Source: Nectonema munidae (lineage: Eukaryota; Nematomorpha; Nectonematoida; Nectonematidae). From it: DNA of 64,000 bases. Location of the stretch: the NCBI GenBank assembly GCA_030549495.1, contig JAUIRK010000008.1:186001-250000 (forward strand), in the 5' to 3' direction. Shown here piece by piece: positions 10,926 through 22,500 of this stretch. The notes below the pieces were generated by a model. That model was given only the letters and a program-made list of their open reading frames with translations. It made no database searches and had not been told where the DNA came from. A program made the translations under genes and the position numbers. Numbering within the stretch: position 1 is the first letter of the stretch; each line of letters opens with the position of its first letter.

Positions 10926-13900
10926 TGACTTTTCCATTGCTAATCTACCTTTTAAAGTTAGTCCACACATCATTCTTAACATTCTCATCACATTTGTCGG
11001 GGATATGTCTGAAATAACTATTCTTCTGTGTAACACGTCCATGCATGCCTTAATTTTATCTCATTAGTACTTTTCAAAATGTTGACTATATTGATAAAAA
11101 CTGTTTTCATTCATTAGTAGTAATTTTGCATAAAATTATATTAAGTCAACGCTATTTTTTCTTTTAAAATCGCACACCACATTCTACGAGACCTCTTATT
11201 GATTTGGGAAAAAAAATTATTTTTTTTTATGAATTTAGTAAAAAATTTGAAAAGTAGGAGAAGATATATGTTATTTATATAGGTTATTTTCTTCTCGCGG
11301 TTTGGGTGTTATTGACTTTGTCTTCTTTCTAGGTGTACTCATTTAGTATTACAACAGTAGTCAAAGATTTTAGTAATTATTTATTATTAGTTATATCGAT
11401 ATTATCCGTTACACCATTAATGCCATCATCATTATCCATTATTAATAAAAACAATCTTCTTCTTTATGCTTGTGATGACAAAAATGGCAGAGGATGATGA
11501 AGTTTTGCGTGGTATCATCATCATCGCATCATCATTGTCAACATGATCTCATGATCAAGTCGAAAACAGAGCAGCATAGAAGATAAAAGGACGCCTTTTT
11601 GCCAAAGTCGCGCACACACACCACACACATGAGTCTTTATTCCGCCTTTAATCAAAGCTTCCTCATTCCGCCAACCACTCACTCCCCTTCGCGAAGTCAT
11701 GAAAATATTTCGTTCAAAAAGGAGAAAGAAATTCTTCAGTTGAGTCAAAAAAAGGCGCTGTGCTTGAACAGGAGTGGTGGCTTTGCATCAGTCGTTTCCC
11801 CACTAAATGGTATTTTTTTAACTTTTTTTTTTATAAAACACTTTTTTATATTTTATACCAACATAGAGAGAGATTTAAAAAAAAAAGAAAAAAAAATTCT
11901 TAAAATTAAGTTCTGCCCTAACCTTTTTCGTGACCCTTTCATTGACTTTGTCTCTTTGCGAAAAAATATCAATATGTATTTTTTTTTTAAAAAACTTAGT
12001 TCAAATTCAAGATTTTCAAGTTTGTTTAAAAAAAGTGTAGCTACCCTATCTAAACATTAGTTAACGAATATAAACGACTTGTTAACAACTCATTACTATC
12101 TAGCAGGACAAAGTATGGGATTAGCAAAAATATATAAGATATTATTAGTTCATTGGTGCCAAGGCTATCAAATATTTTTTCAATTGTTCAAAATGATTGT
12201 CTCTCAAAATTTCCCTATTTTAAAAAATTTTCAATGAACCTTAAAAAACAAGAAATGATGCTTATTAAAGAAATCCCTTGCTGTTGTGACACTTAGCAGC
12301 AGTGAAGAATCAGTTTTCACGCTTTCGCATTTACAGGGAGCAAGGACTGTACTGTAGTGATTGAGCTGGAAACTACTTTTAAACTTTTTGCATGCAACCA
12401 CGAAAAATTTATTTTTTTTTCTCAAAAATTCATTAATTCCTCACTACCACAAAGTATCAAGGAAATGAATGTCATAAAGAAAAATAAGCTCACATTTTTT
12501 ATGGAATGAATGCATGTCATTTCTGCCTATCTGTATTCGCTGGCGTGTGTTTGTGTGTGTGTGTGCGCGCGCGTACGACACTCACTATTTGCAGTTGACT
12601 TGATTCATAATTTATCAAGTATATACCATTCCTCACTATTCTTTGATAAATACTTTTTTCTTATTCTACACAAAAAAGATCGAATTTGCTTCTTCATCTC
12701 AAGGCTAAAAATGTTGCCAAGATTTAAAAAAAAAAGCTTCTTCTCTTCAATGGCATGATGATGAGAGCAGCGCACCGACTCTTGGAACTGAATGCGCCAC
12801 ATCATAAAAATTGTTTTCCTCCTCTAAAACGTGAAATATAACATTCTTTTGAGCTAAGATAATTAACAAAAATGATTTATTATTTTCCAAACGCAAAGAA
12901 CTTGACTGCATTCCTGAGCAGAGATTAGCCAAAAGAGTTCAACGGTGAAGGATGGATTTAGCAAAGAATGCTCTGTGAAACACGAGAGTGGATGGCTGAT
13001 GCTGCTGCTGACTAGAACTCAATAGAACCAGGTTTGGCAGATATGAAGTAAACGCAATTTGTCCGTATCCTCCTGATCTCTAGCTCTTTTCAAATGTTTA
13101 CCTTGACGAGATCTTTCACTTTTTAGCATGCATTCATGCATGCATGCATGCTCATAAATCTTAATAAGACCGGCGAAACTATTTTGTCTTTGTAGGTTTG
13201 TTTTTTTAATCAAGTGAGAAAGAATTTTTTTAATTTTGTTTCCTTACCTACGCTTATTTCAATTAAATACTCTGAAGTAAGAAATTTTGCAAACACAAAA
13301 ACTTCACAAATTCTAGAGTTTCACACTTTTTTTAAATGAAATTTTTTATGCTATTTAAAATCACGGTAATTTTGATGCTAAGCGTGTTTAACAAGTAAAA
13401 GAAGCTATCAGCAAAATAGAAAGATGAAATGAGTAGCTTGGGGTATGCAAGAGCTTATATAGCAAACATGGAAAACTTTTTTGAACTTCATAGAAAATGT
13501 CCAAATCTTGTGCAATCGATGTGCAACTGATATAATAATAATAGGAAAAATCCACTTGACAAGATGATTGACACTCCGTCCCGCAAACTTTTTTAATTTG
13601 CATACATTTTTGACTTGTTATTGGTTGTCGGTTTGATTGACAGTTTCAAATCCCCGCACCGCCCTGTCCATCATGTATTCATGGGTGGTATGGTATTATA
13701 AAGTTCAATTTGAAAAATGGCCGGTTTAACGGCATCACCGGTTTTGTGTTATTTTCTAGTTTTAATTGTTATGTTTATAAGTACGGCAATTTTTCAATGA
13801 ATCAACAGTTCAAAGTACTTTTTATAAGAAAAAGAATTGATTTAATCACAAAAATTAAGTTCAATGTTAATCTTTGTTCTGGGCATTTTTACCCATAATT

Positions 13901-14855
13901 TTGTTACAAGTTTTCATCCACATAAAAATGAGAAGATACTTCTGTCATCAAGACGCATAAATAAACCTTTTGACATTCTCTCATTAGACAGAATAACGCA
14001 TCTGAATTTGACATAAATGGATTTTTCTGTGTAAATCTTCCTTTTTTATGAGATCATTTGGAATCCTAAAATTGATGTACATTCAGTGATATAGTGAGAA
14101 TAATTGTGACATGACTGAAAAATGGATCCAAGCAAGGAAGATGAAAACAATATCTTCCAAGATAATATGAATGATGAGGTTAAAGTTTTCTATAACAGTG
14201 GATGTGCGTTTTTTTAATTGACATTGTAGAAAGTAAGAAATCCGGCGGATGTCAGAAAGATTCTCTACCATTGTTGCTTTGTACAGAAATCATGCGCACA
14301 AATCTTTATTGAAGAGAAATGTCTAAAGACAACTAGAGAACATCTGATTCAGATTGGATATGGTTGAGTGAATTTCAGATTTCACCCAAAACTGGACAAT
14401 TCGCAATTAAATTGCTGTAGCTTTCCAATTCATGTGGTGCATATTGCGGACACGAGATTAAAATGAAAATATTCTATATTTTGTGTATATTTAATTTAAC
14501 TCATTTCCACAGATTTGAATAATTTGACTAAGAAGTTTGTCAAGACAATATAGGTCCTATCGAGACATCTCGCTCAAAGCTATCTCTGAAGCATAGCTAC
14601 ACAAACTAAGGATCAAGAATCAGGCTAAAGAGCTTTGATTTCTATACAGAAAAATGAAAGGAAACTGAAAAATCTGGAGAAATTCCCATTTAACATTTTT
14701 ACATTCGCCGCCGTAAACAATCCTTTTTTAACGATTTCATTTTAAAATTATTTTCAAAAAAATTGTATCATTCGATCAATTATTATTATTTATCATTGAA
14801 TTTATTATTCAATCAGGTATCACCCATTTATAGGAAACTGTAAACTTTTCATGAG
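10926..14855. other. No supported gene; one GC-richer patch
   Basis: A 153-codon + strand frame at 11599-12060 begins in a GC-richer patch and ends in T/A runs. A donor-like AATG|GTATTT at about 11809 has the phase needed before receptor exon A, so an upstream receptor exon here is conceivable, but no signal peptide is visible. CA/TG and CATG simple repeats occur near 12546 and 13126. Confidence 0.35.
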
Positions 14856-15076
14856 CAGTTTCAAACAAATGTATCTTTAAGTAAAACTTATTTAATACTC
14901 CACCAGTCCTTTTCAAGGTAAAATACTTAATGCAGTAGAAGTTAAGTGTTTTTTTTAACTTTTAAAAATTGTTAATTTTTTTTAAAACATTTAACAACTT
15001 CTACTGCATTTTAACTTGATAAAGACTCGCTGAGTTGAAAATTCCTTTTACTTAAAATTAAATTTGTTTGAAACTG
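14856..15076. mobile_element. Hairpin MITE with long inverted ends
   Basis: Starts CAGTTTCAAACAAAT and ends with the inverse ATTTGTTTGAAACTG. Inner arms with AATGCAGTAGAAGTTAA and its inverse also pair, so most of the 221 bp folds back. CAG/CTG ends suggest hAT, but no target duplication is seen. Confidence 0.75.
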
Positions 15077-15303
15077 TCCCTTCATTATTTTCCTCTTTCT
15101 ATTTCAAACAAGTTGATTTATCAAAAAAATAAATACATTGACACATCTGATTATTTTTTGACAGCTTTAATTGATTCTTATAACCGCTTCCTCCCGCAAA
15201 TTCTATTCAAAAATAACCAAGCATCGACCTGTTGACAAATTGAGAATAAACTATTATAAAAAAAATATTAACTATATAGAATAATCTATTCTATTTTTTT
15301 TTC

Positions 15304-15628
15304 CTTAAAAACAATGAAATATTTTGTCCAATTTTATGATGATTATATTTTAGAAAATAATTGATACATGTAGCTATCAATTTTGGATGTACATGATAGA
15401 AATGATTTTAGTGTTGTAAAAAAAGTTTTAAGTAATGAAAGAAGGCGTATGATGATGTGAGTTGTGGATATCAGAATTAATTTCAGTAATGCCAAACCGA
15501 ACATTGAAATTTGGAAGATAACCACCAAACATAAGAGTCTCATTGGAAGTCTATTCTCTTTTTTATTCTGAAACAAAATACACTTTATAATAGACTTGGG
15601 ATGGCTTTTTGTGCTGGCCGGAAACAAT
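15304..15628. repeat. Rearranged duplication including a fragment of receptor exon A
   Basis: 15304-15590 matches 17057-17349 with about five substitutions and one 6-bp indel. Two bases later, 15593-15628 is an exact 36-bp copy of 16509-16544, the WDGFLCWPET coding core of receptor exon A. The order is reversed relative to the source (exon piece first, then the 17-kb piece). The exon copy lacks the acceptor and donor, so it should not be spliced in. Confidence 0.93.
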
Positions 15629-16486
15629 AATAATAATTTTGCATTTTTTTTTTGCATTTTTTCAAACTTTTTTATTTTTTTCAATCTTCAATTTTTTTCA
15701 AAGACCTTAAATAGTCTTGTCATTTTTTTGTTGTTTTCCTTAAGTCTTATTATGATACAGATTTTGTGTAAAGATCCCACTAAGTTTCTATGACCTTAGT
15801 CAATAAACTTAATTGATCAACAGAATCAATTCAATATATATCATCGCCAGAAACAGTAAGGTTGTGCATTCTTTAATTAATATTATTTATTATTAATAAA
15901 GATGAGAGAATAGAACAGCTTAAACGTCACACCTTGTCACCAAAAATGGGCCAAGGTTAAACTTTATTGGCATCATTGTATCGGCTCAATCCAAGCATAA
16001 AGCGTGAATCGGAAAGAGGTCAGATGTTAATCGGAGTGTTTACCGAGCAAAACCAATAAATATAATTCATCACATATAAATAAATATCACGACAACTCAT
16101 TGTCGCTTGATCATCGCTTGAATCTTCGTTGTCTAAAATAATTCAACATAAGGAGGATCCGATCCACTAAAATTACTCTCGTTCCTATCAAACTCTTCTT
16201 TTGTGCTCCTCTTTTTTTCGTTCTCATTTTTGCTTCTGTTTTTAATTTCATCATAAAAAAAGGTATACAACGATTATTATACCATATTTAATAATAATAA
16301 TGATTAGAAATGGAAAAATGTCATCATAAACATTTTGGTATAATAATGAGACTTTGCTTGGATATTATTATGATATTGAGTTGATTTGTGCTGAAAATTA
16401 AGTTCATGAAATATCAAATATTCAAAACTAAACGAATGAAGGTGAAGACACGGAGACGCGTTTCATTAACTTCTTTCATTTTCTAG
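15629..16486. other. Intergenic/intron, nothing recognised
   Basis: AT-rich sequence between the copied exon fragment and true receptor exon A. Confidence 0.4.
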
Positions 16487-16579
16487 GCGGTGGTATGCAT
16501 TGCAATCTGACTTGGGATGGCTTTTTGTGCTGGCCGGAAACAATTACATCAACTAACGCCTTTCTACCTTGTCCTTTCA
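16487..16579 (+). CDS. Receptor exon A: hormone-receptor domain, WDGFLCWP core
   Basis: Acceptor TTCTAG at 16481-16486 and donor GTAAGA at 16580. The 93-nt exon enters with two bases of a split codon and leaves with one. It encodes GGMHCNLTWDGFLCWPETI followed by TSTNAFLPCPF. This is the core of the class B extracellular hormone-binding domain, with a tryptophan-aspartate pair, CW and the proline-cysteine-proline end. The N in NLT is a possible N-glycosylation site. Confidence 0.93.
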
Positions 16580-19500
16580 GTAAGAATTCTTTATAAACTT
16601 TTTCATTGGAACGCTTTTTTTGTGAATGCGAAATGGATGATTGGGCGGAAAAATGGAGACAAATTGTTGACAGTCATTGTTTTCGCCTTGCAAAATACTT
16701 TAATAAACATTTGAGCATTATAAGCCTTTTTTTCATTGGATGTAGAACTTATGGATTTTAGATGTCACATATTTTATGTGAATTATGACGAACTATTTTT
16801 GGTAGCTTGACATTTATTTTTATTTAAAACTGAATGAATCAGTTTTCATTAAAATGGAGTTTATCAGATGCTCATAAAATTTATTTAAAACAAATAAATT
16901 CAAAAAATCAATCAAATTTGCTTAAAAGTTTTTAGAAGATAGTCATCAACAATGGTTCCCAAAGTTGGCTATAACACCCCTAAACGCGCTTTTTGAATTG
17001 TTATGGGCGCTGTGAAAAGTTACGAATAAGCGGTGTTATAGGTCTCATTTTTTTTGCTTAAAAACAATGAAATATTTTGTTCAATTTTAAGATGATTATA
17101 TTTTAGAAAATAATTGATACATGTAGCTATCAATTTTGGATGTACTTGTACATGATAGAAATGATTTTAGTGTTGTAAAAAAAGTTTTAAGTAATGAAAG
17201 AAGGCGTATGATGATTTGAGTTGTGGATATCAGAATTAATTTCAGTAATGCCAAACCGAACATTGAAATTTGGAAGATAACCGCCAAACATAAGAGTCTC
17301 ATTGGAAGCCTATTCTCTTTTTTATTCTGAAACAAAATACACTTTATAAGTAAACAGCGTTTCGTTGAAATGATCATGGGGCGCGCTGAATGAGAAAAAT
17401 TTTGAAAAAACTCGTGTTATTAAAATTAAGTAAGTACAGGTTGACCATCTCTAATCCGGCATCACTGCGAACTAGAGGGGATAGAATTAGGTGTTTTGCT
17501 CGATTAGCCATATATTGGGCTAAATAAAATACACAAATCTTACAAACGAATCCCCATTTCTTGAATTAGAAAAATTTTTAAACTAACTTATACACACCTT
17601 TTTTTATAAACTTTTTTTTATTTACAATTTATTATAAAATTTTAGATAAAATTTTTCTCCAATACTGTTTCATATTATTTAAAAAAAACTATTAACTGTG
17701 CCGGGTTAGTACCGGATACTAAACTAGACTATTATCTGGAAATAGTAGAAATATTTACTAAATTATATTATTTTATAATACAACCAAATTACTTTCATTA
17801 CTTACGAACACTGGGCATAGAGGTTGAACTGTACCGCCTTGATTCTAGGGCGTGGGTAGGGTTGGTTAGATGCCGGATTCGATAACTCAAGGTCTTGGGT
17901 TCGATCCCGCATCAAGCCTGCTTTCCTCATAGTTCGATACAAGCGGCGCAATTGTGCCTTCTCGATGAAAACACCCTATGGTACCTTTACCTTTACCTTT
18001 ACCGCCTTGAACCGACCATTCTGAGTTCGAATCCTCATCGTGTCTATCCCTATCATTTGTCCACTTATGGTAGAATGCACTCTTCACTTTCACTTTCCTT
18101 GGATGCGATAACGTTAACTAAAAACTACTTTGTTAAGTATATATAATTAAATAGCTATTTACCAAACTCTTATTGTATGTCATTCGGTCAATGAAACTCA
18201 TCCGGTTTCTGAAGTAATGGGTTTACTTTGTTCTATATTTCTTGAAACGATGATCAGTATCAATGATTTTCTTACCAGAGTATTAGAATTTATGATCGAA
18301 TGTTTTGAAAAACAAAATATATTTTTACAGCCTAAAATATCAAGATAAGAGAAAAAATTGAGCGTACTTTATTTTATTTTAGTTTTGAAATACATCATAA
18401 AAATATAACCCCCTGAAGTTGCCCTTTCTCATTATTAATTTTTAGTCCTTCAAAATCAATCAATAATTCGATTTATATATAACAGTGTGCCTATACTTAA
18501 GTGTAATAAGACAAACTCTCTTCACTAGGTTCACTTTTTCAGCATCTTTTTTTTCACGACCCATTTTATGTTTCTCGCGACCCACTAAAGGGTCGAGGAC
18601 CCAGAGTTTGAAAACCGCAGCTCTATGCTTTGCATTGCATATCACATCATACGTAGATTTAGTTATTTCTTTTTGTTGTTTCCCATGTACTTGCCAGATT
18701 TATCTGATTTATCTACTACATGCACATTTTTCTATTTTCGCGCCTTATCCACAATTTTTCAAAAACACTCAAAATAGCCTAAAGCATATAAAAGTGATTG
18801 TTCACTTAATAACTTAAAGCATTAAAAAGCTTATCCCTCTACTTTCTGTTTTTGCTTTAAATATGGAAAAGATTAATCGAATCGGGATATTCTTTTTACT
18901 ATCAATTTGTTATACTTTCTTAAAAGTTTCTTCCTGCTTCATAAAAGTAAAACCCCATACCCTTTATACTAATGCCTCCGCTGATGGCGTGTGAATTGAT
19001 AATTCTAATTGAAATGTCAATAACTTTATCAACATCTGATTGGCTAATTCTATTATGATTTACCAATAAATAGAAGTTGTGGATAGTGCCAAATAAATTG
19101 TTTACCGTATTCCTCTTTATTTGATATAAATATATAATTCTTTGTTATTTTAACAACTAAGAATTGTATAAGAGTTTTGGATTAATCTTGCATCTTTGAA
19201 ATTTTGTATAGCTGTTCGATAAATGTTTTCGTTCTCCAATTCTGGTTCCATATTAATCGTTTGATCGAGTAAAAAAGTTGATTTATTTGAATTTATTTTT
19301 ATATATCTGTATATATTTAGAAGACTAATTTGATTAAACATTGAAAATTAATTAATATGTCAGCTGCGAATATGAAATAAACAAGCAAATTTTTGACATT
19401 GTATATTTATTTTAAAAAATTTTCTTTTTCTTTCCACTATCATTTTTTTATTTTAGGTATCAATAACTTTACAATGTGTTCAGGTAAATTTTTTTTCTTT

Positions 19501-22500
19501 TTTTTTTGATTTTATCAACATTTGCCCAATAAAATTGTGCCAGGCTTTAATGGGGTTCGCAGTAAACTTTTCAAAAACAATTACTCCAAAAAATAATTTG
19601 TCGAAATATCAATTTCTCGAAAATAATGAAAAAATTCAAAACAAAACTCCATTATGATAAAAAGTAAAAATATTTAAAAAAAAAAAGCATACATTTCGAA
19701 CAATTTACTTTCGATCAAAAATTGATTTCAAATAATTGATTTTCAAAACGGTTAGCATAATTCCTTTAGCGCGCTGTTTATATTTAAAATGTGCGCATTA
19801 TTATTGCTTCATGATCGTTTGCTTCTGAATAAGATTTTAAATTTTTTTTATTTTTTCAAACAAATCCCCAACTCAATTTATTTTTCACGTCATCTCGAAT
19901 TTATTTATCTATTCGACAAAAGTGTCCTTCTTTTCAGGTACCCTCGATGAATACAAACAGCGTTCATTTAGATCTAAAAAGTCGTCGTTAGAACAGTAGC
20001 AAACCAAGACTTTACCAACTTTATTACTTACGGCTACTAATTATGCTATTTTCAAAGAAATAAGTAAGTAAGTAAAATAACAGATGGAGCATTCATTATA
20101 TTCTATAATAATTAATCCGTTATGCACTCCTTAAGATGGCGAGAAGGCATCATTCGAAACTTAAAAAGAAGAATTTAGATGTCGTTAAATGTGAGGATAT
20201 ATTTTTTTAAATAATAAGTTTTTATATGTTGTTTTTTTAGAGATATCTAAAAAATCTTTCCAACAAAACCTAAAAATCTTCAATTTTAGAAAAAAGCAAT
20301 AAATAATATTCTTCATTTGATCAATAAGTTGTTTTTTAAATAATTTTTTTTCAATTTATTTATTTACATTTTCTAATTTGATTTTACTAACATTAGCAAA
20401 CTCTATTAGATTAAAAATGGCAAGGTTGACTGAGCTATAGTAATTTTGAGGACAGAGTTAGAGCAAAACTGATTTTAATGGAGCCAAGACCATAAGAAAG
20501 TGTATGCACTTACATATTTCAAAGGTAGATTCAGAGGGGCAAAATAAATCACAGGCGGCAAAGATGCACTCTTATCGAAGGGAAACAAAGAAAACTTACT
20601 GCGATGAAGCGATAAAAGGCGCCAAAGAAGACGAAGAGGGGGCGCGAAAACTTGAATATGTACAGAAACATACACGGATAGAGAAAGTAGGGCTTTTTCT
20701 AAATTTTAAAAGGAAAAAATTGATAGAGATACGAGAGTGGTGATCAACAACCAAGGAAGTATTAAGAGAAGAGGCATAAGGATGATCAATAGTACCTTAC
20801 GGTGGCGGATCAAAGAGGGGGGGGGGGGGGCTCATGGGCCTAGGCCCCCTATGAAAAATGGCTTCGAAAATTACCCTTACTAATTTTGCTTTTTCCTAAA
20901 ACAATACTTGTTGGTAGTTGATTACGTTTAAATCAACGATATGACAACTCAAATTCTAAAAGACATAATACAGCTGTCGTATTCTCTGAAGACTTTTAGC
21001 AAAATTGCAAAAAATTTAAATAGACCCTATAAGAAATTTCTGGATCCGCCCCTGGTACCTTGTGTATTATAATATAAGTGAAGGGCCAACAACAGTTAAA
21101 GTGTTTTTTTATTTCAAGCTTATTGAAATATGCTTAATTCATTTTGCAAAGGTCAAAACTATAATTTATGTTCATTTTTGAATTCTTGTGCAAGTCTATA
21201 TAGACAGGGTTGTGCATCATCTCTTTGCTCAACAAAGTCTGCAATTATTATTTTTAATTAGGAATTTAGACATTTACGCAAAAATACTTTTGCACCCGTA
21301 GAACATTAGGGGTGTGGGTAAGGTTGTCTAAATCCCAATACATGATTTGTTCACAAATAATTAAATTTTATTAAATTTTATTTTATTTTTATTTTATTTT
21401 TTTTTTATAAACTATCAAATTTATTGAAAATTTCCGTAACACTAAAAGGTCATCATTTTTTTTCACAAATATACTGATGACTTTAAAATTTTTTAACTTT
21501 TGTTATTTTTGTCACATCCGAATATATTAATCTGAAACTTAATCTGATAATTTTGTAATTATACGATTCCTTCCTCAAAATAAGAATACGCTAACTTTTT
21601 TGAACTCGTAAATCGCGTAAATTTAACTGCCGGAAAATTTCTTGATTTACAGTATTTAAAAATTTATAAAAAATTTTTTTTTTTAATTTCATATTATTTT
21701 TGTATTTTCTTTTTTCCATTTATTTATAATAAATCATTTTATTTGGGAAATATATATTTTAAACATTTTATATTTTTTACCTTAAAAAATGGCATACGTC
21801 CTTTTCAATCCATTTCCTTTTTTATGTAAATAAAAAAATTGCGAGTTTGTAGGGTAATCCGCTTGTTTGTTCAAAATTTTAAATTTTCAACTTAATATCC
21901 CTAATTTTTTCCTCTTTATACTCTCTTGTCTTTAATAAATCGATCAATAGTTCTTTAACTAAATCCTTAAAGTTTCAACTTCTATTCACCATCATAATTT
22001 AAGGAAAAGAAGTGTATCATCAGACAATTTTAGCATAACAATATAATTTGCTTATTCTAAGTATCAAATTCACAAAACTTCTACATCTCAAGCCTCGTTA
22101 CCCTTTTCATAACAAATCTTTCAAAGAAAACTAAGACTACTTGTGATTGGGTCATAGAGACAATTCTATCTCTTTATATTTTTGTTCACTTTTATCTTCC
22201 GTCTCTGAACAATTTGTTTACAAGAAAATTCATCCTCAAATTAATTCAGTCTCAATAAATAAATAAATAAATAAATAAATAGATAGATAAGTACGTTGTT
22301 ATCTCAATTTCATATTATTTGATATAAATAAGAACACCCAAAAAATGGCTGAAAAATAATTGGATTTAAAGTAATTTTTCTTGTACCGAAGAAACTTGAG
22401 CATGACAGTTTTCGTGCTTGGTTAATATCACTCGCAAAAAGCACAACTTGAAATATTTTCTCAAATATTCCATCTCCTTTATACGCGCAAAAGTGGAAAT

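Noticed and set aside
11599-12060. 153-codon frame as a gene
   Set aside because: The second half is made of T and A runs and no domain is visible. Only the phase of an internal donor hints at a possible upstream receptor exon, too weak to call.
12510-12758. 82-codon frame with CVCVCVC
   Set aside because: Runs through a TG/CG dinucleotide repeat.
15593-15628. Alternative hormone-receptor-domain exon
   Set aside because: It is a partial copy of exon A without acceptor or donor.
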